The notes under the pieces are model-generated. The model saw only the letters and a list, made by a program, of their open reading frames with translations. It was not told the origin of the DNA and searched no databases. Shown one piece after another: positions 1 to 8,504 of a stretch of DNA of 20,868 nucleotides; within the stretch, counting starts at the first letter, position 1; the number at the start of each line of letters is the position of its first letter. The position numbers and the translations under genes are program-made. The DNA comes from Bacteroidales bacterium (lineage in GTDB: Bacteria > Bacteroidota > Bacteroidia > Bacteroidales > Muribaculaceae), in contig SFNC01000025.1 of assembly GCA_004554255.1 (NCBI GenBank), forward strand, positions 1 through 20,868, given 5' to 3'.

Positions 1-3000
1 GTCAAGAACAAGTGCGGGTTCGCCCTGGGCGTTGGTGTACTTGTAGATGCGGAAGTTGTGGGTGGTACCGGTAATGTGGTTAACCACGTACAGGTCGTTG
101 CCGATAAAGCCGATTGCATTGGCGACGCCAAGCTGACTACCGGTTGTCATGTTTTTGCAAGAGAGTTCGCCTTTCTTGGTACCGTTCTCGGCATTAAGGA
201 TGGTTATAACGGGTAAGGTGCTGTATGTGCCGCCGTTGAGGACGTAGAGGTCATTGCCCTTCACTGCCATGTGGCGGGTGTAGGGAACACCGTCCTTGCT
301 GAACCAGGGAGCCTGGGCGAGGTTGCCCTTGGCAACTGAGTAGAGCCACTTCTCGGTGAGGGTACCTACCTCGTCGTCGTAGGTTACGATGGGCTGATCG
401 GCGGTAGCAGTACCAGTGAGGGTTACGCGCACGTCACTGAGGTCCTGAGATGAGAGGACGAGGGTTGTGGAGTGCGAGCCGGCCACTGTGGGAACATAGT
501 CGTAATAGATGGTGCCGCTCTGTGCGAGGTTGGTGGTGTGGAGGGTGAACTGGTCGGCATTGCCGCCTTCCAAGCGGGCGGTGATGTTGGCGCGCAGGTT
601 AGCGGCCTCGACTTTCACACTACCGGGAGAAGAATCGCCAACCTTGGCAGTGAGTTTGCCGCTCTGTGCAACAACTTTAACAGTGGGATAAACGTCGCCG
701 GCATCATCGGGATTCACGGGAGCGGGGTTCTGCACGGGAGCCGAGCCTACAGAGTAGTAAGCGAGACCCTGGCCGGTAGAGAGCACCCAAGCCTCGAGGT
801 AGTTTTCGCCGTCGGTGTTGATGGCGATGTCACCGGTACCGTTGGGGTTGGAACCGCCGTTACCAAGACCGTCGGAGGGGAATTTACCGATTTCGGTGTA
901 ACCGGAGAAGTCGCCCTTGTAGTCCTGGATGATACGCATCTTACCGTTGTTACCGTTGTTGTCATCGTAGATGAGGTTAGCGGCATATTTGAGGCCTTTC
1001 CAGTAGAATTCGTGGTGGCAAGAGCCGCGCTGGAAGTCGCCGTTGAGAGATTCGCACTGAACGACAGCAGCGTTCTTGGAAGCATCCCATGTTGTCCAAG
1101 ATGCTACGGAGTTCTTACCGTCAATCCACCAGCCCGAGCCTTTGGGATATACGCGGATGGTAGCCATTGCGCGGAGAGCCTTGCCGTTAGCGGAGAGGAC
1201 GGGAGTTTTCTTGGAGGTCCACTTACCGTTTACGCGGTTGTATTCCACGATGCTTGTCTGGTTGTCCCAGTCCTGAGCGAAAGCGAACCAGCAGTCGGTC
1301 TTGAAGTTACCGGTCATTTCAAGGCAGTCGCCCATACGGGGAGCGCCCTGGAAGTCGGAAGTCTCGAAGAGCAGATAGGGTTTAGCGTTATCGCTTTCCC
1401 AAGCATAGAGGCGGAGTTTCTTGGTGTGGTTGGGGTCGCTGTCGCTTGTCATTGCGATGTTGCTTGCCACGAGAACTCCATTAATGCACTTGATGTCGGC
1501 CAGTGTAGCAGCGGCGGGAATAACGACATTGCCGTTGGAGAGGAAACCGAGGCTTTCGCCGGTCTGTGCGTTGAGCACGAGGATGCGTGAGCCTTCGTAT
1601 ACGCAGTAGAGTTTGCCGTCCTTGTAGCAGAAGTTACGGATCTTGGACATGTCATAACCCTTGGCGTTCACGTTGTTACGACGGATAGAGTAGTCGTATT
1701 TCTCGTTGATTTTGTATTTTGCGCTGCCGAGGAGCTCGTCCTTGACATTTGCGGTAATGTTGATAACCTTTTCAACTGAACCGCTCTTAACGCGAACGAA
1801 GAACGAGTAGTCTACACCTGTACCACCCTGGCCGTAAGTACCGGCAACGTCTGATTTCTCGAACTTAATGGTGAATGAGCCACCTGATTTGTCGAGAGTC
1901 GTGGGTGTAACGGAGAAACGACCGGGAGTGATGGATGCGACAGTGATGTTGCTGGTGAGGTTCTTTGCGGTAACCTTAACAGTCTGCGAGGGATGTTCGT
2001 TGACTTTGCAGTCAAAGTGCACATTCTCGGGGCTTACAGACAGCTCGGGGTTGGCAGGAGTTGGAGTGGGGGTAGCTCCGGAAGAAACAGTCACGCAACC
2101 CCAATAGAATGCGCCGATGTTGGCACGTCCGTTGTTATAGCCAGGCCAGTCGTATGATGAGTAACGGCCGTCCCAGTTGGGGTATGAGGAGCTGTTATAG
2201 TCACCATAGGGGTCGTGGCATACGAACGAACCGGTTTTCGCCCATGCAGAAGAACCGTTGTTGGCAGCGATCTGGTCGGCGCGGAATACCATAACCACGT
2301 GACCGCCTGTACCGTTGGCAAGACAGATGATGTAGGGGCGGTTGGCATTACACTCGGTGCGGAGAGTGCCGATCGAGCTAGCGAAGTAAGAGTTGGAGGC
2401 ACCGTTGTTCTTATGGAAGCTGGCCATCATTGAGGCGGGCGAACCGTAACCCCACATGTAGCCGTAACCACCGGAAACGTTGTTGGAGTAACCCCAGTAA
2501 CCACCCTGTCCGGATATAGATTTATTAAATGTATATCCGGAAGCAGATGTGTATGTTTTAGATATGAACCATGAGTAGTTTGTACCTTTAGCGGGGTTTG
2601 CGCTGGAACGCGAAGCGGTCCAATGCTCCTTACCTTTGAATTTGCCGTACCATGCGAGCATCATACACGAGGAAGTGGGTGCGCAGCAGATGTAGCCGTA
2701 TGCGTAAGCGCTACCGTCGCAAGCGGGGGTATCCCAAACCTGGTTGATGTAGGGGATTGCGGTAAGACCGATGTCGTTACCTTTGCGCTGGGGAGCCTTG
2801 AGGTTGTTACCGTCCATTTTAGCTTCCACAGCCTCGGCCTCTTCCTGAGTCATTTTGGAATAGTCGGGACGAACGGAGCCCATGAAGTTATCCACTGTCT
2901 TGGCGCCGATGCGCTGAGCGCCGGCCTTGAAGAGGGTGCTGACCTTGGCGGGAGCACCGGGGCGGATACCAGACTGATAGGTGGTTGCGGTAATACCGCG

Positions 3001-3921
3001 GAGCGAACCTGAGGCGTAAGCGACAGTAAGGGTGTTTCCGTTGATTTCGGCACTTACGGGCACAGACTCGTTGAGGTCAACGAGGACGGCCTGGTCGGCG
3101 CCTTTATAGTTCATTTTAACAACAGCGGCGCCTTTAACCTGGAAGTCGCTGATGCGCTCGGAACGGGTGATTACGAGTTCCTGAGAGTTGTCGGCCCAAG
3201 AGATAGAGTTAACCTGACCGAGGGGGTAGATGGTGCGGGTGGCACGGTCGTACGAAGCGGCGTCGCCGTTTACCATCTGCATAGCCAGTTTGGATCCGTC
3301 GGGAGACCAAACCGAGCGATAACCGCCGATATCGGCGATTTTTTCGATATTGCCGGTGGCGATATTGAGGATGAAGCTTGCGCCGTCAGTGTCGTTGTAT
3401 GCGACCTGAGTGGCGTCGGGGCTGATGTTGGCGATGTTCACGTAAGTGCCCAGGTTGAAGGTTTTGCGGGAGTCGCCTTTGCGGATAACGAGGTTGTTGC
3501 CTACGGTGTATGCCATTGTGCCGTCATCGGCGAATGACACCTGTCCGCACTGGTTTGCGAAGCTTTCAAGGAGACGGACAGCGCCGGTGGTGAGGTCCAG
3601 GACAGCGGGAGCCTGGTCACCGGTGGCATTGTCGATTTTCTTGAAACCTACTAATTTACCGTCTTTGCTGTAGTTGACATACATACCGGCACCCGGTCCG
3701 GAGACCAGAGTCTGCAGTTTGTTGTCCTTAACCAGCATGATCTCGGTACCTTTGTTTGACGTGGCTACAGTACCCACCACTGTTTTGTGCGTGGCGGAGA
3801 TGTAACCCATGTCGGCGCATTCGTAATAGCTTACGTCTGCGTGAGCCGTGGAGAAACCGGCGCCAACGATGGTGGCGACAGCAGCAACACGGATTGACTG
3901 AGGTAAATGTTTAAGGTTCAT
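1..3921 (-). CDS. Large secreted multidomain protein with C39-like cysteine peptidase domain, 5' part (runs off left edge)
   Basis: I translated this frame by hand from the ATG at 3921 to the left edge: 1307 codons without a stop, C-terminus missing. A signal peptide (residues 1-28, ending STAHA) points to export. Residues about 29-330 resemble PD40/TolB-like propeller blades (YSKDGKLVGF, WSPDGSKLAM). Residues about 400-610 look like a C39-like papain-fold peptidase: ICCAPTSS gives candidate nucleophile Cys413, GGHVVMVF gives His541 and VCHDPYGD gives Asp570. After a TPTPTP linker come an Ig-like domain (about 623-727), a DUF4623-like propeller (about 728-1066), a second Ig-like domain (about 1077-1172) and the start of a second propeller. 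Family placement is from motif memory. Substrate unknown; it may bind or cut surface or host proteins. The gene stands alone behind a long leader. Confidence 0.85.
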   Translation of the reverse strand, partial: MNLKHLPQSIRVAAVATIVGAGFSTAHADVSYYECADMGYISATHKTVVGTVATSNKGTEIMLVKDNKLQTLVSGPGAGMYVNYSKDGKLVGFKKIDNATGDQAPAVLDLTTGAVRLLESFANQCGQVSFADDGTMAYTVGNNLVIRKGDSRKTFNLGTYVNIANISPDATQVAYNDTDGASFILNIATGNIEKIADIGGYRSVWSPDGSKLAMQMVNGDAASYDRATRTIYPLGQVNSISWADNSQELVITRSERISDFQVKGAAVVKMNYKGADQAVLVDLNESVPVSAEINGNTLTVAYASGSLRGITATTYQSGIRPGAPAKVSTLFKAGAQRIGAKTVDNFMGSVRPDYSKMTQEEAEAVEAKMDGNNLKAPQRKGNDIGLTAIPYINQVWDTPACDGSAYAYGYICCAPTSSCMMLAWYGKFKGKEHWTASRSSANPAKGTNYSWFISKTYTSASGYTFNKSISGQGGYWGYSNNVSGGYGYMWGYGSPASMMASFHKNNGASNSYFASSIGTLRTECNANRPYIICLANGTGGHVVMVFRADQIAANNGSSAWAKTGSFVCHDPYGDYNSSSYPNWDGRYSSYDWPGYNNGRANIGAFYWGCVTVSSGATPTPTPANPELSVSPENVHFDCKVNEHPSQTVKVTAKNLTSNITVASITPGRFSVTPTTLDKSGGSFTIKFEKSDVAGTYGQGGTGVDYSFFVRVKSGSVEKVINITANVKDELLGSAKYKINEKYDYSIRRNNVNAKGYDMSKIRNFCYKDGKLYCVYEGSRILVLNAQTGESLGFLSNGNVVIPAAATLADIKCINGVLVASNIAMTSDSDPNHTKKLRLYAWESDNAKPYLLFETSDFQGAPRMGDCLEMTGNFKTDCWFAFAQDWDNQTSIVEYNRVNGKWTSKKTPVLSANGKALRAMATIRVYPKGSGWWIDGKNSVASWTTWDASKNAAVVQCESLNGDFQRGSCHHEFYWKGLKYAANLIYDDNNGNNGKMRIIQDYKGDFSGYTEIGKFPSDGLGNGGSNPNGTGDIAINTDGENYLEAWVLSTGQGLAYYSVGSAPVQNPAPVNPDDAGDVYPTVKVVAQSGKLTAKVGDSSPGSVKVEAANLRANITARLEGGNADQFTLHTTNLAQSGTIYYDYVPTVAGSHSTTLVLSSQDLSDVRVTLTGTATADQPIVTYDDEVGTLTEKWLYSVAKGNLAQAPWFSKDGVPYTRHMAVKGNDLYVLNGGTYSTLPVITILNAENGTKKGELSCKNMTTGSQLGVANAIGFIGNDLYVVNHITGTTHNFRIYKYTNAQGEPALVLD

Positions 3922-4212
3922 AAAAAATGATTGTGATTATTGTAGAGTAAAATTATTTTTAAAGCAATAATTTTTAAAGCTTTATTGATATGATTTCAAG
4001 GGTTTTTATAAGTAACTGTTTTAATTTAACCGATAGTAAGTATTTTATCATCTTTTATACCATCTACGGCTTCTTTTTGGACGCTTTTTGCTTGTCGTTC
4101 AGTGGAATATGTTTATATTCTCCTTCACTCCGCACAATAATCGTCTCAAAAATAAGCTCGTATATTTTATAAATTAAATTTAAACACTTACTAAATTGTG
4201 ATAAAATTCGCC
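3922..4212 (-). other. Long AT-rich 5' leader of the C39-like gene
   Basis: If transcription starts from the promoter at 4213-4241, the leader is about 285 nt. It holds no recognised riboswitch. An inverted repeat (AAAATTATT / AATAATTTT, 8-nt loop) sits about 30 nt before the start codon. A minus-strand open frame without ATG ends at TAG 4066-4064 and reads ...TIIVRSEGEYKHIPLND..., in a stretch less AT-rich than its surroundings; it may be a gene remnant or leader ORF. A 25-codon ATG frame at 4051-3974 is probably chance in AT-rich DNA. Confidence 0.35.
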
Positions 4213-4241
4213 CAAATTTACAAAAAAAAATCCAAAGTCAA
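4213..4241 (-). promoter_or_regulatory. Bacteroidetes-type promoter for the C39-like gene
   Basis: On the minus strand TTG (4241-4239) is followed after 18 nt by TAAATTTG (4220-4213), matching the -33/-7 consensus of the Bacteroidetes primary sigma factor. Expected start is near 4206. Confidence 0.6.
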
Positions 4242-4264
4242 GGTCTTTTATTTAATTAATGTAT

Positions 4265-4304
4265 AAAAAAACGCGTTTTATCCTAAAAAATTAGGTAAAA
4301 CGCG
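4265..4304 (-). terminator. Intrinsic terminator of the glsA-glsB operon
   Basis: Minus strand: CGCGTTTTA and CCTA pair with TAGG and TAAAACGCG (13 bp, one bulged A, loop ATTTTT), followed directly by seven T. It lies 35 nt after the glsB stop. Its T tract is about 25 nt before the promoter of the next gene, so it insulates the two units. Confidence 0.85.
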
Positions 4305-4338
4305 ATAGAATGCGAGCGAACGCCGGCGCGTCTGTATG

Positions 4339-5310
4339 TCAGACACGCGTTCCGGACGGGTCGAAAGTCTCGATGTGCCGCTGTTTTTTTGTCTCGTAGA
4401 TATCGTCTATGGCCATGAAAATCGCGGACTCCTCCACATCGCCGAATTCGGTGTTGATAGCGGTACCGAACATGCGCATGCCGGGGGAGAGGCTCATGTA
4501 TGCGTTTACGAGTGGCGGGATGTTGAATCCGTAGCGGCGGATTTCGGAGTTGAGGACGCGGTAGTCGCCCTTGAAGTCACTGTTACAGAACAACTTGCCC
4601 ATCGCCTCCACGTCCATATTGGTGTTGAGGGGTCTTATCGGGCGCACCAGGCCGTCATTGTCAGGGAAATGCTTGTGCAGGAAGTACAGAATCATGTTCC
4701 GGCACTGCGGCAGATACCCGGGGTACATGGTAACCTTTCCGAAGAGGTACTTTATCTCGGGGTGCAGGACCGTGAGTGCGCCGAGGCCGTCCCAGAGGTT
4801 GTCCATGGTGTAAATGGCTTTCGCTCCTGCCCTTGACGACTGGTACTCGGTGCGTACAAACGAGCGCCCCAGCTCCACGGTTTGGGGCATGAACTCGGAG
4901 ATGAAACGTTCCGAGAACCTGAACATGTGGCTGGTGGCGATACGCGGCACGCCATTGGCGTCGTATTTTATGTCCGGGCCGAATATAAACCTGTATCCGC
5001 CCAGTATGAGTTTCTCCTCCGGGTCCCACACAATAAGCTGACGGCAAGGCGGTTCCATGAGGTCGAACTCGTCGATGTCGCACTCTGTACCGGTGCCGCC
5101 GCCGGCGCCGCGGAAGGCGATTTCGCGCAGGCGTCCTATCTCGCGCATGGTGTTCGGGGCCGTGCGTGCTTCCAGGACATAGATCTCGTTTCCGCCCTTG
5201 TTGGTGTGGCGCAGGAAACGCCCGGGGACGCTGAGTTCGGCCTCGATGAGATTTACATCTACGGGTGGGATGATATTGTCGTTACGTAAATTTTCGGAAT
5301 CCATAACCAT
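4339..5310 (-). CDS. glsB: GlsB-like N-acyltransferase (glycine/ornithine lipid family, OlsB/hemolysin-like)
   Basis: The 323-residue product resembles the OlsB/hemolysin-like acyltransferases with a GNAT fold that N-acylate an amino acid with a 3-hydroxy fatty acid, the first step in amino-lipid synthesis. In Bacteroides the glsB/glsA pair makes glycine lipids. Visible features are IGRLREIAFR followed by GAGGGTG (58-74) and the acidic CDIDEFD, then ILGGYRF (102-108) and VELGRSFVRTEYQ (145-157). The frame is open further to 5385, but that start would overlap glsA by about 74 nt. I chose ATG 5310, one base after the glsA TAA; ATG 5304 is also possible. Acts on the inner face of the cytoplasmic membrane. 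The assignment is strengthened by the adjacent PlsC-like partner. Confidence 0.85.
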   Translation of the reverse strand: MVMDSENLRNDNIIPPVDVNLIEAELSVPGRFLRHTNKGGNEIYVLEARTAPNTMREIGRLREIAFRGAGGGTGTECDIDEFDLMEPPCRQLIVWDPEEKLILGGYRFIFGPDIKYDANGVPRIATSHMFRFSERFISEFMPQTVELGRSFVRTEYQSSRAGAKAIYTMDNLWDGLGALTVLHPEIKYLFGKVTMYPGYLPQCRNMILYFLHKHFPDNDGLVRPIRPLNTNMDVEAMGKLFCNSDFKGDYRVLNSEIRRYGFNIPPLVNAYMSLSPGMRMFGTAINTEFGDVEESAIFMAIDDIYETKKQRHIETFDPSGTRV

Positions 5311-5311
5311 T

Positions 5312-6199
5312 TTATCTCGGGATTTTTTTAGATTTTGGCGCCATCTCGTAAACGCGTCTGCGGATATCCGCCACGGCATCTGCAACAGATTTGTGTTTTT
5401 GCAGCTCCTGCCACGGCACGGGCTTACCGCACGAGATGGTGAGACATTTGCCGCGCAGCCTGAAAAGCTGTCTTGGCAGCAGTATCATTTCAATGTTGAA
5501 ACGTATGCCCAGCCGCTCTCGCAGACGTGCAAAACGGTAAAAGGTGAGGCTGTCTCTGCCGCTGAAAAACAGAGGGATAACGTCGCGTTGCGTGGCGATG
5601 GCCTTGGAGATGAAGGTCTTTTTCCAGGGCAGGTCGGCAATCACACCTCCACGCCGCCGCGACACCAGGCCGGCGGGGAAAAAGAGAACGGGATTGTCGG
5701 AGGCGAGGACGGCGTCAAACTGGCGGACGCCATCGTGCTGCTGACCGCCGTGTTTGTTTACGGGGAGGAACACATTGCGCAACGGCTCTACAGCCATAAG
5801 TATATCATTAACAACAACATAGACATCACCACCGTAATAGTCGCGCATAAACTTGATGAGAGCGAGGCCGTCCGGGCCGCCCAAGGGATGATTGCAGGCG
5901 AAAATAACGCGGCGGTTAGCGGGATCGGGCAGATTCTCCAGCCCTTGCACGTCGACCGAGATGTCCAGGTCGGCCAGAGACGCCTCGCAGAAGTCGGCAC
6001 CGCTGAGATGTCCGTGACGTTCCAGAATCCCGTTAAGTTTATCCTGACAGATAATGCGCTTCACCGCTGCCGCTGCCGGGCGCATATACCAACGGTAATG
6101 CTGGCCGAGTTTCTGGCGCAGCACGGCATCGACGTCCACGCGCATTACGCGTGGCGCATCGGCATCTGCAGTTTTGTTTATGTTGTTTTTTTCTGTCAT
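5312..6199 (-). CDS. glsA: GlsA-like O-acyltransferase (PlsC/LPLAT family)
   Basis: The 295-residue product is a lysophospholipid-acyltransferase-like enzyme, expected to O-acylate the lyso-glycine lipid made by GlsB. The active-site block reads CNHPLGGPDG: His104 and Asp110 are separated by five residues, where canonical PlsC has H-X4-D. A second conserved block is VLFFPAGLVSRRRGG (171-185), in the place of the usual FPEG motif, followed by basic PWKKTFISKA. The frame is open to 6427, but the -7 element at 6238-6245 lies inside that extension, so ATG 6199 is the likely start, with a leader of about 30 nt. It is the first gene of a two-gene operon; glsB follows one base after its stop. Confidence 0.85.
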   Translation of the reverse strand: MTEKNNINKTADADAPRVMRVDVDAVLRQKLGQHYRWYMRPAAAAVKRIICQDKLNGILERHGHLSGADFCEASLADLDISVDVQGLENLPDPANRRVIFACNHPLGGPDGLALIKFMRDYYGGDVYVVVNDILMAVEPLRNVFLPVNKHGGQQHDGVRQFDAVLASDNPVLFFPAGLVSRRRGGVIADLPWKKTFISKAIATQRDVIPLFFSGRDSLTFYRFARLRERLGIRFNIEMILLPRQLFRLRGKCLTISCGKPVPWQELQKHKSVADAVADIRRRVYEMAPKSKKIPR

Positions 6200-6237
6200 C
6201 TGAGAGTCAAAAGGCACACAGCCTTTTTTGGAGTGTA

Positions 6238-6245
6238 CAAAATTA
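6238..6245 (-). promoter_or_regulatory. -7 element of the glsA-glsB promoter
   Basis: Minus strand TAATTTTG matches TAnnTTTG. The -33 region is only T-rich (no clear TTG), so this rests on the -7 box, its distance from the start, and its place in the gap between divergent operons. Confidence 0.45.
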
Positions 6246-6352
6246 GTAATAATTTGTAAAATAAAAGGCGTTCCGGGCCGATAAGTTACCAAAAAACGCG
6301 TAAAAAGATTATTTTTTGACATGCACATAGGCCTGTCCTCGCCGAAAAACCG

Positions 6353-6360
6353 TATCTTTG
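6353..6360 (+). promoter_or_regulatory. -7 element of the four-gene glycan operon promoter
   Basis: Plus strand TATCTTTG followed by CA is a perfect -7 element. No good TTG lies 18-21 nt upstream. The expected start is near 6366, only a few bases before ATG 6370, which implies a very short or absent leader. Confidence 0.5.
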
Positions 6361-6369
6361 CAGACGAAT

Positions 6370-7770
6370 ATGAGGCAATACAGCTGTCGTACCACGGGCA
6401 TTTCGCCACAAATAATCGCGGAGGCAATCGCCGCCGCCCTATGCCTGACTGTCATATTTGTAATCCTGCACTTGATGCCCGGGGCATCGGGCGCGGCAGT
6501 GTGCGCCGGCACAATTTTTTGCGCCGGCGGGTATTGGGTATACCGCCGCAGCGCCGCTTACACCACCGCCGGCGGCATAACGCTGATGATTGCCATTGCG
6601 GCCATGATAGCCGGCGTGATAGCGAATGTCAACTATTTCACTGCCGAGGCCGGATTTTCCGATGCGAATCCTTACCTACAGAATACCGACGCCAACCGTG
6701 TGTGGAACAACGCGTTAGCATTCTACAACGGGTCGTGGCGCAACGACACTACCGTCTGGAACCTTTACGGCGCAGTGATTTCCCTGACATTTATTCCGGC
6801 CGGGCCATCCATAACCGCCGCGCTGATGATAAGCGTAGCCTGCGGCACTGCCACACTTATCCTTACCGCACTGACAGCCAAGAGATTGACAGGCGACAAC
6901 CGTATCTCTACCGTGTCAATGATTGCAGTGGCGTGCGTTTGTTACCTGATGGCGTCAGCGACCATACTCGTTAAGGATATATGGGTTGTAATGTGCTTCG
7001 CCACAGCCGCATACGGGCTTTGCGAATGGCGCCGCAGCAGTTTTCTGTGGGTCCTTGCTGCCATAGCGATGCTCTGCCTGACGCGCAAGAACATGGTATT
7101 GGCGATAGCCCTTGGCGTGGCCATAACAGCAATTCCCTACCCCGCCGGACAGAGAAAAGCCCAGCTGATGAAGCGCAGTCTGCTGATAATCATCGGCATA
7201 GCACTGATTCTGATAGCACAGAGCGCGACTATAAGCCCAACCATCACAGGGCAGCTGGCCGGCAGTGAGGATTATGTGATGAACCGCAACGACGCCCGCC
7301 TGGCGTTTTTCGACATAGTGGGCGCGGAAACCAACACCGACCCGCTGCGTAAGATACTGTTTTTCCCGCTGTTAGCGCTTACACAGTTCCTGATACCACT
7401 GCCGTGGGACTTTGCCCGCGACACTATTTTCGGCCCGACTTTGGCGTATGCCCACTTCGGCTACCCCTGGTACCTCTTTGGCGCGATATTCCTGTATTAT
7501 CTTGCCGCCGCGAAGCGCAAAGCCGGGAACCGGATGCTCCTTGCTGTAACATTATGGGGAGCAATCACCTGGTTTATACCTGTTTATGTCGCCATGGGCA
7601 CCGTGTCGCGCTACGCCTTGTGCGCCGTGCCGCTGATGGCTCCGGCCGTAGGGGCGGTGCTTGTGCGCTGTCACCGCCGGCGTAGCCTGTGGATATGGCT
7701 GGTAGCCTACGCCGTCATCATCGCGGCCGGGCTGCTGTTTGTCTATAACCTGCAACACCGCTTTATGTGA
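6370..7770 (+). CDS. Polytopic membrane protein, putative GT-C-type glycosyltransferase or oligosaccharide polymerase
   Basis: The 466-residue protein is mostly hydrophobic, with roughly 10-12 membrane segments by eye and extramembrane loops near residues 90-130 (SDANPYLQNTDANRVWNN) and 275-320 (YVMNRNDARLAFFD). Segments such as ILVKDIWVVMCFA and the overall pattern resemble Wzy-like polymerases and GT-C enzymes, but I see no diagnostic motif. The frame is open upstream from a TTG at 6358; that codon lies inside the -7 box, so ATG 6370 is chosen. Its TGA shares one base with the ATG of the GT2 gene (TGATG), so the two are probably coupled. The neighbours support a role in building a lipid-linked or surface glycan; the exact reaction is unknown. 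Confidence 0.7.
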   Translation: MRQYSCRTTGISPQIIAEAIAAALCLTVIFVILHLMPGASGAAVCAGTIFCAGGYWVYRRSAAYTTAGGITLMIAIAAMIAGVIANVNYFTAEAGFSDANPYLQNTDANRVWNNALAFYNGSWRNDTTVWNLYGAVISLTFIPAGPSITAALMISVACGTATLILTALTAKRLTGDNRISTVSMIAVACVCYLMASATILVKDIWVVMCFATAAYGLCEWRRSSFLWVLAAIAMLCLTRKNMVLAIALGVAITAIPYPAGQRKAQLMKRSLLIIIGIALILIAQSATISPTITGQLAGSEDYVMNRNDARLAFFDIVGAETNTDPLRKILFFPLLALTQFLIPLPWDFARDTIFGPTLAYAHFGYPWYLFGAIFLYYLAAAKRKAGNRMLLAVTLWGAITWFIPVYVAMGTVSRYALCAVPLMAPAVGAVLVRCHRRRSLWIWLVAYAVIIAAGLLFVYNLQHRFM

Positions 7771-8504
7771 TGATAATCAGCATTATAACCATAACATACA
7801 ATAACGCCGCGGGGCTTGTCAGGACAATCGCAAGCCTGCGCGAACAGCGCGATGTTGAGGTGGAGCACATAATCGTTGACGGCGAGAGCACCGACGGAAC
7901 GGCCGAGATATTAGACCGGGAACGCAAGCGCGCAACGGTGATAACACGCAGAGCGCGTGGTGTTTACGAGGCCATCAACGCCGGAATACAGGCGGCGAGC
8001 GGAGACATTGTGGGACTCCTACACGCCGGCGATGTGTTCAGCGATGCACATGTGCTGGCGGACGTGCGTAAAATCATGGAAAAAACCGATTCTCCACATT
8101 ATATATATGGAGATATACATTATAATAAGCGAAACGGACACCCGGGGCGCAAATTCAGCGGCGCACCGGCATGCCGCAAGACAATGCTCACCGGGTTTCA
8201 GCCCCCGCACCTGTCGCTGTACATCAAGCGCGAGGCACAGAGCAGAATCGGCTTATACTCACTGAATTACCGCATAGCCGGCGATTACGAGATGCTGTTG
8301 CGGATATTCTTTGACGACAGTCTGCAGGGCCGGTACATAAAGCGCGACATGGTGGCGATGGAGCCGGGCGGACTTGCCACACGCGCCAAAAGCCGGCTGT
8401 GGACCAACAACAGCGAACGAATAAAAGCACTGAAAGCCAACGGATTGCCCGCGTCGTGGCTTGCTTTGCTCAAACATTATTATTACCTCTTCCTTCATAA
8501 ATGA
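7770..8504 (+). CDS. Family 2 glycosyltransferase (WfgS-like)
   Basis: A 244-residue GT-A-fold enzyme. The N-terminus ISIITITYNNAAGL is a classic GT2 first strand. DGESTDGT (37-44) binds the nucleotide. ARGVYEAINAGI (62-73) leads to LLHAGDVF (83-90), where AGD replaces the usual DxD metal site, as in the WfgS-like subgroup. FQPPHLSLYIKR (143-154) and IAGDYEMLLRIF (169-180, with Asp172) fit the acceptor-side and catalytic-base region. There is no membrane segment, so it should act at the inner face of the membrane on a lipid-linked acceptor. ATG 7770 is preferred over GTG 7767 because it gives a TGATG junction. It overlaps the next gene by 4 nt (ATGA). Donor sugar cannot be read from sequence. 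Confidence 0.9.
   Translation: MIISIITITYNNAAGLVRTIASLREQRDVEVEHIIVDGESTDGTAEILDRERKRATVITRRARGVYEAINAGIQAASGDIVGLLHAGDVFSDAHVLADVRKIMEKTDSPHYIYGDIHYNKRNGHPGRKFSGAPACRKTMLTGFQPPHLSLYIKREAQSRIGLYSLNYRIAGDYEMLLRIFFDDSLQGRYIKRDMVAMEPGGLATRAKSRLWTNNSERIKALKANGLPASWLALLKHYYYLFLHK

Noticed and set aside
472..1590. Long plus-strand open frame
   Set aside because: Codon-aligned antisense shadow of the minus-strand C39-like gene, which has clear signal peptide and domains.
3990..4172. 60-codon plus-strand frame in the AT-rich leader
   Set aside because: Phe/Ile-rich translation of AT-rich DNA, antisense to the leader, no promoter or conserved look.
5311..5385. Upstream extension of glsB by 25 codons
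   Set aside because: Would overlap glsA by about 74 nt; the ATG one base after the glsA stop is more likely.
5198..6259. 353-codon plus-strand open frame
   Set aside because: Antisense to the whole of glsA and the start of glsB; no recognisable protein features, composition follows the minus-strand codons.
6200..6427. Upstream extension of glsA by 76 codons
   Set aside because: Contains the -7 element at 6238-6245 and runs through the promoter of the divergent operon.
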